Source: Ruminococcus bovis (GTDB lineage: Bacteria; Bacillota; Clostridia; Oscillospirales; Acutalibacteraceae). From it: a DNA stretch of 64,000 bases. Shown here one piece after another: positions 17,946 to 25,943 of this stretch. The notes beneath the pieces are model-generated. The model was not told the DNA's origin and made no database searches. It saw only the letters and a list, made by a program, of their open reading frames with translations. Every line of letters begins with the position of its first letter. Position 1 is the first letter of the stretch. Position numbers and translations under genes: made by a program. The stretch covers positions 369,941 through 433,940 of the forward strand of contig NZ_CP039381.1 in NCBI RefSeq assembly GCF_005601135.1, read 5' to 3'.

Positions 17946-18944
17946 TCACACAACCATTTTGTTGAATTTAATAATAAATTCTGTTCCTACATTTTCTTCA
18001 CTGGTAACATCAATTGTGCCACCTTGGTTTTCAACAATTGTCTTAGCAAGTGCCAGCCCAATGCCTACACTCTCCTTAGAAGAATTCTCTCCTTGATAAA
18101 ATCTTTCAAAAATATGTGGTAAATCCTTTTTCTTGATGCCACAACCGTTATCAGTAATTTTTATGTAACTATAAATATTAGTTACACCTGTTTCTATATT
18201 TAGCTTTCCATTATCGGCAGTATGTTCAATACAATTTTTTATAATATTTTCCACAGCCTCACTTGTCCAGTTTAAGTCACCTGTAAAGGAAAAGTCATCA
18301 ACCTTAGTTTCAAGTGAAATATTCTTCATTTCCATTTGCACTAGGAATGGACTTAGGCTTTTTGTAATTACCGATAAAACATCAATTTTTTCTTTCTTAA
18401 ACTTAATTGTACCGGCATCTAACTTAGAAAGTTTCAGCAAATTCTCTACTAACCATTTTATTTTGCTAATCTGAGTTTCTATTATAGAGATAAATTCCCT
18501 TTGCTTATCAATATTCTTTTCATCTTTCAACAAATCAACCATAACCATAAGTGAGGTTAGTGGTGTTTTTAGCTGATGGGAAATATCAGCTAAAGAATCT
18601 GCAAGGTAGATTTTATCTTTTTCAAGCAGTTCATTTTTTGAACGAAGTAACACAATAACCTTGTACAGATTATTCTTTAGGATAGACAGTTCACCCTCAG
18701 TATTTTCCTTAATATCAATAAGATAATTACCTGCACACACAAGTGAAAGGTAGTTATTTAGTTCGGCAATTTTCTTGTATCTTTTCCTAGTAACAATATA
18801 AAATGTTAAGGTCAAAATTGCACCTAACAAAAAGGTAACTACAGAACAAACTACATTAAAGAATAGTGTCACTACAGTTGCAACTATTGTTCCTAAAAAG
18901 CCCATTAAAGCAATAATCTTTATATCTTTATTTATCATTTTCAA
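17946..18944 (-). CDS. Sensor histidine kinase
   Basis: A 332-residue kinase with two adjacent N-terminal membrane helices (about 8-50) and almost no extracellular loop, so it is probably an intramembrane-sensing type. A HAMP-like segment follows. The H-box is SHQLKTPLTSL (about 122-132); the N-box is NIIKNCIEHT. The G-boxes are DNGCGIKKKDLPHIFERFYQ and GIGLALAKTIVENQGG near the C-terminus. It overlaps the response-regulator gene by 17 bases. Together with the following ABC transporter it resembles Firmicutes peptide-sensing/detoxification modules; the linkage is inference. Confidence 0.92.
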   Translation of the reverse strand: MKMINKDIKIIALMGFLGTIVATVVTLFFNVVCSVVTFLLGAILTLTFYIVTRKRYKKIAELNNYLSLVCAGNYLIDIKENTEGELSILKNNLYKVIVLLRSKNELLEKDKIYLADSLADISHQLKTPLTSLMVMVDLLKDEKNIDKQREFISIIETQISKIKWLVENLLKLSKLDAGTIKFKKEKIDVLSVITKSLSPFLVQMEMKNISLETKVDDFSFTGDLNWTSEAVENIIKNCIEHTADNGKLNIETGVTNIYSYIKITDNGCGIKKKDLPHIFERFYQGENSSKESVGIGLALAKTIVENQGGTIDVTSEENVGTEFIIKFNKMVV

Positions 18945-19605
18945 TCACATATCCTAATCCACGAATTGTCTTGATAATCATAGGGGCTGATGGGTCATCC
19001 TCAATTTTATCTCTTAATCTTTTAATATAAACAGTAAGAGTGTTGTCATTTACAAAGTCACCCTCAACATCCCAAATATATTCCAACAGTTTATTACGAG
19101 AAAGAATATTACCACGATTATTTAGCAAAATTAAGAATAGCTTATACTCCATAGCAGTTAAAATAACTTCCTGACCATTCTTGAAAACTGTTGCTTTGTT
19201 TGTATTTATAAGGACATTTCCTATTTTAATGATACCTTTACTTTCCCTATTGTATCGTCTAAGGACACTTTTAATTCTTGCAATAAGTTCCTTAACTCTA
19301 AATGGTTTAGAAATATAGTCATCAGCACCAAGTTCAAGACCCATAACCACATTAACCTCATCATCATAAGCAGTTAGGAAAATTACCGGAAAGTCACCGA
19401 TTGACTTTATCTTTTTGCAAACATCATAACCACTACCATCAGGTAATGTTAAGTCAAGAATATATAATGCAAACTTCTCTTTATTTATAATTTCAAAGGC
19501 TGACTTTACACTGGTTGCAATTGTCACAGTATAACCCTCATTTTCAAGAGAATACTTTAGACCAATACCAATAGCCTCATCATCTTCAAGTAAAAAAACA
19601 TTCAT
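18928..19605 (-). CDS. OmpR-family response regulator
   Basis: A 225-residue regulator with an N-terminal receiver (EDDEAIG acidic pair near 7-13, phosphoacceptor Asp in YILDLTLPDGSG near 52, Lys in ISKPF near 101). The C-terminal winged helix of the OmpR type has TAMEYKLFLILLNNRGNI and DNTLTVYIKRLRDKIEDD. It is first in a four-gene minus-strand unit with the kinase, ATPase and permease. The ribosome site is GGGGTGATT. It probably activates the ABC genes. Confidence 0.93.
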   Translation of the reverse strand: MNVFLLEDDEAIGIGLKYSLENEGYTVTIATSVKSAFEIINKEKFALYILDLTLPDGSGYDVCKKIKSIGDFPVIFLTAYDDEVNVVMGLELGADDYISKPFRVKELIARIKSVLRRYNRESKGIIKIGNVLINTNKATVFKNGQEVILTAMEYKLFLILLNNRGNILSRNKLLEYIWDVEGDFVNDNTLTVYIKRLRDKIEDDPSAPMIIKTIRGLGYVIENDK

Positions 19606-19694
19606 TTAATCACCCCAAATAATAATAACACATAGGCAAAAATACTTCTATTACAAAATTGTAAGAAAAAGTATTATCAATAGGTAAAATCGTA

Positions 19695-19723
19695 TTGACA
19701 ATAGGTAAAATTTAAAATAAAAT
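19695..19723 (+). promoter_or_regulatory. Promoter of the pyrophosphatase gene, with direct repeats
   Basis: TTGACA (19695-19700), a 17-base spacer and TAAAAT (19718-19723). The 12-mer AATAGGTAAAAT occurs at 19679-19690 and again at 19700-19711 inside the spacer, a possible regulatory repeat. Confidence 0.7.
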
Positions 19724-19756
19724 ATAGTTATCAAATAAGGAAAGGAATGATAATAA

Positions 19757-20293
19757 ATGAATATTTGGCACGATATTTCCCCAAAAAGAATTACAACAGA
19801 CAAGTTTTATGCAGTTATTGAAATTTCTAAGGGTGGCAAGAATAAATACGAATTAGACAAAGAAACAGGATTACTAAAATTGGACAGAGTGCTTTTTACA
19901 TCCACCCACTATCCGGCTAACTATGGTTTTATTCCTCGTACATACGCAGATGACGGTGACCCACTAGATGTACTTGTACTATGCAGTGAGACAATTCAGC
20001 CAATGACATTAGTTGAATGTAAACCAATCGGTGTACTGACTATGATTGACGATAACCACAATGATGAAAAAATCATTGCAGTTCCTGTTAATGACCCTAA
20101 CTACAACGGTTACAGTGATATTTCTGACCTACCTACTCATTATTTTGAAGAAATCAGACATTTCTTCCAGGTTTATAAAACACTTGAAAATGACAAGGTT
20201 ACTACTGTTACAGAAATCAACGGTTGTGATGATGCAAAGGAAGTTATCAGAAAGTCTATTGACAGTTACATTCGTGACTTCCAAATGGCATAA
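19757..20293 (+). CDS. ppa: Inorganic pyrophosphatase (family I)
   Basis: Hydrolyses pyrophosphate to phosphate, pulling biosynthetic reactions forward. The 178-residue protein has the family I signature DDGDPLDVLVL at about 65-75, plus YPANYGFIPRTY (52-63) and conserved acidic residues further on, and normal bacterial length. The ribosome site is AAGGAATG before ATG 19757. It is divergent from the two-component system and followed by a terminator. Confidence 0.95.
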   Translation: MNIWHDISPKRITTDKFYAVIEISKGGKNKYELDKETGLLKLDRVLFTSTHYPANYGFIPRTYADDGDPLDVLVLCSETIQPMTLVECKPIGVLTMIDDNHNDEKIIAVPVNDPNYNGYSDISDLPTHYFEEIRHFFQVYKTLENDKVTTVTEINGCDDAKEVIRKSIDSYIRDFQMA

Positions 20294-20312
20294 AATATAA
20301 TAAAGTTTTTAC

Positions 20313-20348
20313 TAAGCCTACTGATTCAAAAATTTGTGGGCTTTTTGT
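20313..20348 (+). terminator. Intrinsic terminator of ppa
   Basis: AAGCCTA and TGTGGGCTT can pair as a short stem (AGCCTA/TGGGCT with a G-U pair) around a 16-base loop, followed by TTTTTG. Confidence 0.55.
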
Positions 20349-20372
20349 ATACTACTTAAGTTAGGTGATGTT

Positions 20373-21149
20373 ATGTTTTTTGAAAATCTATGGAAAGAAA
20401 TTTCTACCCTTAATGAGGTTCAATCTATTGCTTTAGCCGGTTCTAGGGCAAGTGAAAAGTATGATGAAAAATCAGATTACGACTTATACATTTACTGTGA
20501 TACTGTTCCAAGTGATGAAGTAAGAAAAAGCATCCTAGAAAAATATTGTGACTACATTGAACTCGGTAATCACTTTTGGGAATTAGAGGACAATTGCACA
20601 TTAAAGAATGGCATTGATATTGATATTCTTTACAGAAATATTGACACTATTACAGAAGAACTTTCTTCTGTTGTAGAAAAGTACAACCCACACAATGGTT
20701 ACACAACCTGCATATGGCACAATGTTCTACACAGTAAAATTCTATATGATAAGAATGATAAATTTAAGAAAATGCAAGACAGATTTTCTGTGCCTTATCC
20801 GGAAGAATTAAAAAAAAATATTACTCGTCAAAATATGAATTTGTTATCCGGAATTTTGCCTTCCTATGATAAGCAAATTACAAAAGCACTTAACAGAAAT
20901 GATTTGCCTAGTATCAACCACAGAATATCAGCATTTGTTGAGTCGTACTTTGATATAATATTTGCACTAAACAAAATGACTCATCCCGGTGAAAAGAGAA
21001 TGGTTGAATATGCTAAAGGTTATGGTAAAATTCTTCCAAAAAATTTTGAAGAAAATTTAACAAGTCTGTTCTCTAATATGTTTTCTGATAAAGAAAATAC
21101 ACTTCTTATATTAGAAAACATTGTAACAGAAATAAAAAAAGTAATATAA
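20373..21149 (+). CDS. Nucleotidyltransferase-fold protein (DUF4037-like)
   Basis: A 258-residue soluble protein. It starts at ATG 20373 (MFFENLWKEI) behind TTAGGTGAT. Its N-terminus shows the nucleotidyltransferase signature ALAGSRASEKYDEKSDYDLY (about 19-38), the GS...D-D pattern that binds metal and nucleotide. A third acidic cluster is GIDIDILYR near 75. The C-terminal half is helical and resembles DUF4037 proteins. The substrate is unknown; related folds modify antibiotics or small molecules, but resistance is not claimed. Confidence 0.8.
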   Translation: MFFENLWKEISTLNEVQSIALAGSRASEKYDEKSDYDLYIYCDTVPSDEVRKSILEKYCDYIELGNHFWELEDNCTLKNGIDIDILYRNIDTITEELSSVVEKYNPHNGYTTCIWHNVLHSKILYDKNDKFKKMQDRFSVPYPEELKKNITRQNMNLLSGILPSYDKQITKALNRNDLPSINHRISAFVESYFDIIFALNKMTHPGEKRMVEYAKGYGKILPKNFEENLTSLFSNMFSDKENTLLILENIVTEIKKVI

Positions 21150-21200
21150 TAATCATAAAATTTAAATTTTTAACACTTAATTTGTATTTTAGCATATTTC

Positions 21201-21230
21201 AAAATCTCCATCAATGATGGAGATTTTTTT
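21201..21230 (+). terminator. Intrinsic terminator after the nucleotidyltransferase gene
   Basis: AAATCTCCATCA/TGATGGAGATTT is a nearly loopless palindromic stem ending in TTTTTTT. Confidence 0.8.
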
Positions 21231-21352
21231 GCACATTAAATATTTTGAATTGTACTTTGTAAAATTAACTTTTCAATTTTGTTTGTCCTAGTGTATAAAT
21301 GATTTTATCAAATTTTCCTTTACATACAATCAAAACTGAAAGAACAAAAGGA

Positions 21353-21380
21353 AAACAGACCCTCAAATGAGGGTCTGTAA
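21353..21380 (-). terminator. Intrinsic terminator of the sugar ABC operon
   Basis: CAGACCCTC/GAGGGTCTG is a perfect 9-bp stem with an AAAT loop (21355-21376). TTTTCCTTTTG follows on the minus strand. The 270 bp between here and the flanking genes hold no other recognised feature. Confidence 0.8.
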
Positions 21381-21506
21381 CTTTTAATTTTATAATTCAA
21401 ATATAACCATAATCCAGCAAATAAATTAACTGCAAATCAACTATGATTAAACACATAATTTCTTACATAGAATTATTTTAAATTATAAATGAACATTAAC
21501 AAAGAA

Positions 21507-22382
21507 TTATCCCTTAACAGCACCGGCAACAACACCTTCGATAATATACTTCTGACAAGCAAAGTAGAAGATGATGATTGGCAAGATACTTACAATGATA
21601 AGTGCCATAATAGCACCCATATCCGTTTGTCCGTAACTACCGTTTAGGTACTGAATGTGAATAGGGATTGTTCTATAGTTTGTACCACTAAAGATTAGGT
21701 ATGGTAGTAGGTAGTCGTTCCAAATCCACATTGTTTCCAGAATACCAACAGAAATAATAGTTGGCTTCATAATAGGAACAACAACACCAAAATATGTTCT
21801 AAGAGGACCTGCACCGTCAACACTTGCAGCTTCTTCAACTTCAATAGGAATACCCTTTACAAAGCCGGAGAACATAAAGATTGCAAGACCTGCACCAAAT
21901 CCCAGATAAACAACCAAAATACCAACAGGTGAATTTAGGTGTAGCTTATCAGCAGTCTTAGAAAGTGTGTACATAACCATCTGGAATGGTACAACCATTG
22001 AGAATACACAGAAGTAGTAAATAATCTTACAAATCTTTGAGTTAACTCTTGTAACATACCATGCAGTCATTGATGTACAAAGTAGGATTAGGAATACACC
22101 ACCGATAGTGATAAATAAACTTGTTAAAACAACTTTCCAGAAAGAGAAGTTACCAAATGTCATACCTTTAATATAGTTCTGGAAACCATAGAAAGTGTCA
22201 GCATTTGGGAAAGCAAATGGTTTGTCACTAATATCTGTCTTAAACTTAAAGGAGTTCATCAAAACAATAAATAGTGGTGACACATAGAAAATTGAAATAA
22301 CAGAAAATACTACTGTCAAAATTTTCATACCTAAAGTTTGCTTTTTCTTAGGTTGTTTTTCCTTAGGTTTAACCTTTGCCAT
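21507..22382 (-). CDS. Carbohydrate ABC transporter permease (MalG-like, CUT1)
   Basis: A 291-residue inner-membrane permease with six predicted helices. The EAA loop near residues 192-211 (EVEEAASVDGAGPLRTYFGV) contacts the ATPase. It has a typical C-terminus IIEGVVAGAVKG. The start overlaps the stop of the preceding permease. It forms a heterodimer with the MalF-like protein. No ATPase is encoded in the operon; CUT1 systems often use a shared MsmK-type ATPase elsewhere, which is an inference here. Confidence 0.93.
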   Translation of the reverse strand: MAKVKPKEKQPKKKQTLGMKILTVVFSVISIFYVSPLFIVLMNSFKFKTDISDKPFAFPNADTFYGFQNYIKGMTFGNFSFWKVVLTSLFITIGGVFLILLCTSMTAWYVTRVNSKICKIIYYFCVFSMVVPFQMVMYTLSKTADKLHLNSPVGILVVYLGFGAGLAIFMFSGFVKGIPIEVEEAASVDGAGPLRTYFGVVVPIMKPTIISVGILETMWIWNDYLLPYLIFSGTNYRTIPIHIQYLNGSYGQTDMGAIMALIIVSILPIIIFYFACQKYIIEGVVAGAVKG

Positions 22383-23251
22383 TACTGCTGCACCTCCCTC
22401 TTTCTAGTGAAGTATAGCTGAGCAAGAGCAATTACAACAACAATTACAAAGAAGATAACTGCCTCTGCTTGACCAACACCACGAGAGTTAGCGTTTGAGT
22501 AGAAGGTGTTGTAAATATTAAGTGCCATCATTTCCGTTTGCTTAATGGTTACACCACCGTCAGTTACTACACCCGGAGCACCTGCTGTTAAAGCTAGGTT
22601 CTGGTCAAATAGCTTAAATGAATTTGTTAGTGTTAGGAATGTACAAATTGTAATTGATGGTGCCATCATAGGAATAGTAACTTTAGTAAGAAGTTGTCTT
22701 CTGTTAGCACCGTCAATCTTTGCTGCTTCATAAAGGTCACTAGGAACACTTTGGAAACCGGCAATATAAATAATCATCATATAACCAGCTTGTTGCCAAC
22801 ACATCAGAATTACAAGTCCCCAGAAACCATAAGTACTGTTAAGTGCTAGGTTAGTACCGTAGTTATGTAGGATACCATCAAAAATAAGTTTCCAAATGTA
22901 ACCAAGGATGATACCACCGATTAGGTTAGGAACAAAGAACACTGTTCTAAAGATATTAGAACCTCTAATACCAAGGGTTAGAACATATGCAACTGCAAAA
23001 GCAATAAGGTTAATCAGAACTATTGAAACAATAACAAATAAAACTGTAAACCAGAATGAATGGATAAAGGCTTCATTTTGGAATGCTTTTACATAGTTAT
23101 CAAAACCAATCAGTTTAGCATCAGTTACTGTATGGAACTTACAGAATGATAGATAGATACCCTGAAAGAAGGGATAAATAAAACCGATAGCAAAGGCAAT
23201 TAATGTTGGTAATACGAAAATCAGAAAATACTTTTTATGTTTCTTTACCAT
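22382..23251 (-). CDS. Carbohydrate ABC transporter permease (MalF-like, CUT1)
   Basis: A 289-residue permease with six helices and the EAA motif SDLYEAAKIDGANRRQLLTK at about 174-193. It follows the solute-binding-protein gene after a 78-bp gap holding a GC-rich hairpin, and overlaps the MalG-like gene by one base. The ribosome site is AAAGGTGAG. The substrate cannot be decided from sequence; the family imports oligosaccharides. Confidence 0.93.
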   Translation of the reverse strand: MVKKHKKYFLIFVLPTLIAFAIGFIYPFFQGIYLSFCKFHTVTDAKLIGFDNYVKAFQNEAFIHSFWFTVLFVIVSIVLINLIAFAVAYVLTLGIRGSNIFRTVFFVPNLIGGIILGYIWKLIFDGILHNYGTNLALNSTYGFWGLVILMCWQQAGYMMIIYIAGFQSVPSDLYEAAKIDGANRRQLLTKVTIPMMAPSITICTFLTLTNSFKLFDQNLALTAGAPGVVTDGGVTIKQTEMMALNIYNTFYSNANSRGVGQAEAVIFFVIVVVIALAQLYFTRKREVQQ

Positions 23252-23282
23252 TTTCTCACCTTTCTTCTTATTTCAAAATTAT

Positions 23283-23302
23283 AGGGGGCGAATACGCCCC
23301 CT
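23283..23302 (-). promoter_or_regulatory. Intercistronic GC-rich stem-loop between binding-protein and permease genes
   Basis: AGGGGGCG/CGCCCCCT is an 8-bp stem with a 4-base loop, followed on the minus strand by ATAATTTTG, not a long T run. Such structures often stabilise the upstream mRNA or cause partial termination, so that the binding protein exceeds the permeases. That role is inference. Confidence 0.6.
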
Positions 23303-23329
23303 AACTAAGTTCAATAATTAAAGGATTAA

Positions 23330-24673
23330 TTAGCCGTTAGCCTTTGCGTATTCTGTCTTCCAACCGTCAACGAAAGCCTTAACAACATCATCCCACTTAC
23401 CTGTACCGGCAGCATACTGTGTTAGAGCTGTACCAACACCGTTCTTCCAGTCTTCACTAGGCATTGTTGTAAAGTTCCAAGAAACAGCTTCTTTACCGTC
23501 AGATACATACTTGTCAGCAACCTTAACTAGAGCGTTTGTAGCTTCCTTAGCATCCTTGAATGGGATTACAAAGCCCATATCGTTAGCCATTGCAGAAGTA
23601 CCCTTGTCAGATGTTACACACCATTTCATAAAGTCTAGAGTAGCCTTCTGATCGTCTTCAGAAGCGTTACTGTTTACACACCAGTAGTTTTCAGAACCTG
23701 TGCATAGACCCTGATTTTCTTCACCGTCAACACCGATGTAAATAGGTAGCATACCCATTTCGTCGTCCTTTAGGCCGCCCTTCTTGATAGCGTCATATTC
23801 CCAAGTACCGTTCTGGAAGAATACTGCCTGACCCTTAATGAATTCTGTTTCTGAGTCAGTAGCTGTCTTGTTAGCAAGAGCAGTAGGAGCACATGTTGAA
23901 TCTGTGATGTATAGATCGAAAATCTTCTTGTAGTTATCAAGGTAAGTACCCTTGATAGCATCTGTAGAAGTAATGTTGTCCTTCTTGTATTCATAGTAGA
24001 TAGGCATATTTGCTAGGTGAGTCTTAAATCTCCAGTCAGATGAACTATCCATACCTGCTGAAGTAAAGGCACCCTTAACACCTAACTTATCTTTGTTCTT
24101 CTGAATTTCATCAGCAACAGTCTTTAGCTTATCAAAGCTGTTGATGTCTTCAATCTTCTTAACTGTAGCAAATGAAGAATCACAATACTTTTGAAGTAGA
24201 GTCTTGTTGTAAATGATACCGTATGACTCAATAACATAAGCAATACCTGATACACTGTCGCCGTCCTTTAGTGCAAATGAATCGCTTGTTAACTGCTTGT
24301 AAATGTCAGAATCTTTAAGATCTAGACAATAGTCTTTCCAGTTTTTTAGACCAACAGGACCGTTAACCTGGAATAGTGTAGGAGCATTGTCCTTATCCAT
24401 TGCAGATGTAAGAGTTTCTTCATACTTACCTTCGGCAGCAGTCTGAACTTTAACCTTAACACCTGTTTCCTTTGTGTATTCCTTAGCTAACTTCTGCCAA
24501 GCCTGATCCTGTTCAGGTTTAAAGTTTAGATAATAAACCTGACCTTTAGCACCACTACTGTCCTTATCGTTAGAACTTGAAGTGCCACAACCAGCTAAAC
24601 AAGTAGCTGCCATCATACCTGCCACGCCGGCAACTACGATTCTCTTCACTGTTTCTTTTTTCATTTTTTTCAC
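23330..24673 (-). CDS. Extracellular sugar-binding lipoprotein of a CUT1 ABC transporter
   Basis: A 447-residue solute-binding protein. The N-terminus is a lipoprotein signal ending in the lipobox CLAGCG (Cys about 28), so it is anchored outside the membrane. The mature part has the family 1 binding-protein pattern: YLNFKPEQDQAWQKLAKEYT at the start, TPTLFQVNGP-like region, then conserved Trp-rich segments near the C-terminus. The ribosome site is AAGGTG. It is the first gene of the operon. Several Tyr/Trp residues suit sugar stacking, but the ligand is unknown. Confidence 0.93.
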   Translation of the reverse strand: MKKMKKETVKRIVVAGVAGMMAATCLAGCGTSSSNDKDSSGAKGQVYYLNFKPEQDQAWQKLAKEYTKETGVKVKVQTAAEGKYEETLTSAMDKDNAPTLFQVNGPVGLKNWKDYCLDLKDSDIYKQLTSDSFALKDGDSVSGIAYVIESYGIIYNKTLLQKYCDSSFATVKKIEDINSFDKLKTVADEIQKNKDKLGVKGAFTSAGMDSSSDWRFKTHLANMPIYYEYKKDNITSTDAIKGTYLDNYKKIFDLYITDSTCAPTALANKTATDSETEFIKGQAVFFQNGTWEYDAIKKGGLKDDEMGMLPIYIGVDGEENQGLCTGSENYWCVNSNASEDDQKATLDFMKWCVTSDKGTSAMANDMGFVIPFKDAKEATNALVKVADKYVSDGKEAVSWNFTTMPSEDWKNGVGTALTQYAAGTGKWDDVVKAFVDGWKTEYAKANG

Positions 24674-25015
24674 CTTGTCCTTAAAAATTTTTCGCCTTAT
24701 CAGAAGACGAATTTGAGGAGTGTCTCCTCAACCTCACAACTGCAGTTTAACACACTTTTTATAAAAATACAATAGTTTTGACTAATATTTTTTATAAAAT
24801 ATGTGTAATTTAATTTACAGACTGTTACAGATGTTCGCAATATATTCAAAATTTTTCTAAATTTATTAATATTTTTATTCAGTTATTTTGTGGTAAACAC
24901 TAGGTTTTTAAGGTATTTTGTTCTTTTAAAGAATATAACAATTTTGATTTATTTGTTGCAAATTCAACTACTGTTGTGGTACTATAAAAAAGAAAAAATT
25001 TTAAGGAATGATTGA
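24674..25015. other. Divergent intergenic region with leader hairpins
   Basis: Between the binding-protein gene (minus) and the DUF624-like gene (plus). On the minus strand the leader holds the hairpin TTGAGGAG/CTCCTCAA (24714-24732) and a weaker one with TTCGTCTTCTGATAAGGCGAA. The rest is very A+T-rich. No catabolite-repression operator or regulator palindrome could be named with confidence. Confidence 0.5.
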
Positions 25016-25861
25016 ATGAAAAGCTTTAAAAACTCTGCTTTTGCAAGATTTTTCACTAATTTCCCAAAAATTATGTTTGCAAATCTTTTATATACTATTC
25101 CCTCAACCATATGCTTTGCTATATTTGGTTTGATAGGTTACTTAACAGGTTTTCAAAATGTAATAGTTTGGTTTTTAGGAATTATACCGGCTTACCCACT
25201 TTATGCCGGACTTGTAATGGTAATTAGGAAAATTGCAATTGAAAAGGAAGATATTAATGTACTTGATACATTCAAAACTTCTGTAAAAGAAAATTGGAAA
25301 ACATTTTTAATTAACGGTATCATAACTTACCTTATAATTACACTTTCAGTTTTCGCAATTCTTTACTACTATTCAATGGCAAGTGTCAGTGCAGTTTACA
25401 GTGCATTGCTTACACTATATTTATTCTTTAGTGCAATGCTGGTGGCTACAATGTTCTATGTGCCTATGATGAACATTACATATGATATTAAGCTACTTCA
25501 AGTGTACAAGAACTCATTTATACTTGTATTTGGCAAGATTTTAAGAAGTGTTTTAACTTTACTTGCAGTTGCAGTACCTACTGCTGTGGCATTCTTTGCA
25601 ATTATGCTAACAAGTAATGTATGGCTACTGATTGCAGGTATTTTGGTTTCACTTATTTACCCACTATTCTATACTTACATTGTTGTTTCTATTATCTCAA
25701 AGCCATTGCAAGAGGCAGTTGGTTCTTTCACTAAGAAAGATGACAGATATGTTGTACTTCCTAAGGAAAGAGATATTGAAAAAGAAAAGAAACTTATGGA
25801 TGAAAATAAAGACAGTGAATATGTATTTGTTAACGGTAGAATGATTAAGAAAGATAAGTGA
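25016..25861 (+). CDS. YesL/DUF624-like membrane protein
   Basis: A 281-residue integral membrane protein with about five or six hydrophobic segments. The start (RFFTNFPKIMFANLLYTIPS) and the central AGLVMVIRKIAIEKEDINVL segment resemble the DUF624/YesL family, whose genes often lie beside CUT1 sugar transporters, as here. A C-terminal charged tail of about 45 residues is cytoplasmic. It is longer than typical YesL proteins. Function unknown; an accessory role in sugar transport is inferred from context only. Confidence 0.6.
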   Translation: MKSFKNSAFARFFTNFPKIMFANLLYTIPSTICFAIFGLIGYLTGFQNVIVWFLGIIPAYPLYAGLVMVIRKIAIEKEDINVLDTFKTSVKENWKTFLINGIITYLIITLSVFAILYYYSMASVSAVYSALLTLYLFFSAMLVATMFYVPMMNITYDIKLLQVYKNSFILVFGKILRSVLTLLAVAVPTAVAFFAIMLTSNVWLLIAGILVSLIYPLFYTYIVVSIISKPLQEAVGSFTKKDDRYVVLPKERDIEKEKKLMDENKDSEYVFVNGRMIKKDK

Positions 25862-25893
25862 TTTTTCAATTTTATTACTACCTATAAGAAACA

Positions 25894-25920
25894 AAAAAGC
25901 TCCCATTATGGGAGCTTTTG
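25894..25920. terminator. Bidirectional intrinsic terminator
   Basis: AAAAGCTCCCA/TGGGAGCTTTT is a perfect stem with a short loop, with A-runs before and T-runs after. It serves the DUF624-like gene on the plus strand and the acyl-CoA synthetase on the minus strand. A nearly identical stem recurs at 27899-27930. Confidence 0.85.
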
Positions 25921-25943
25921 TTATATCTAAATTCTGCATTTTA

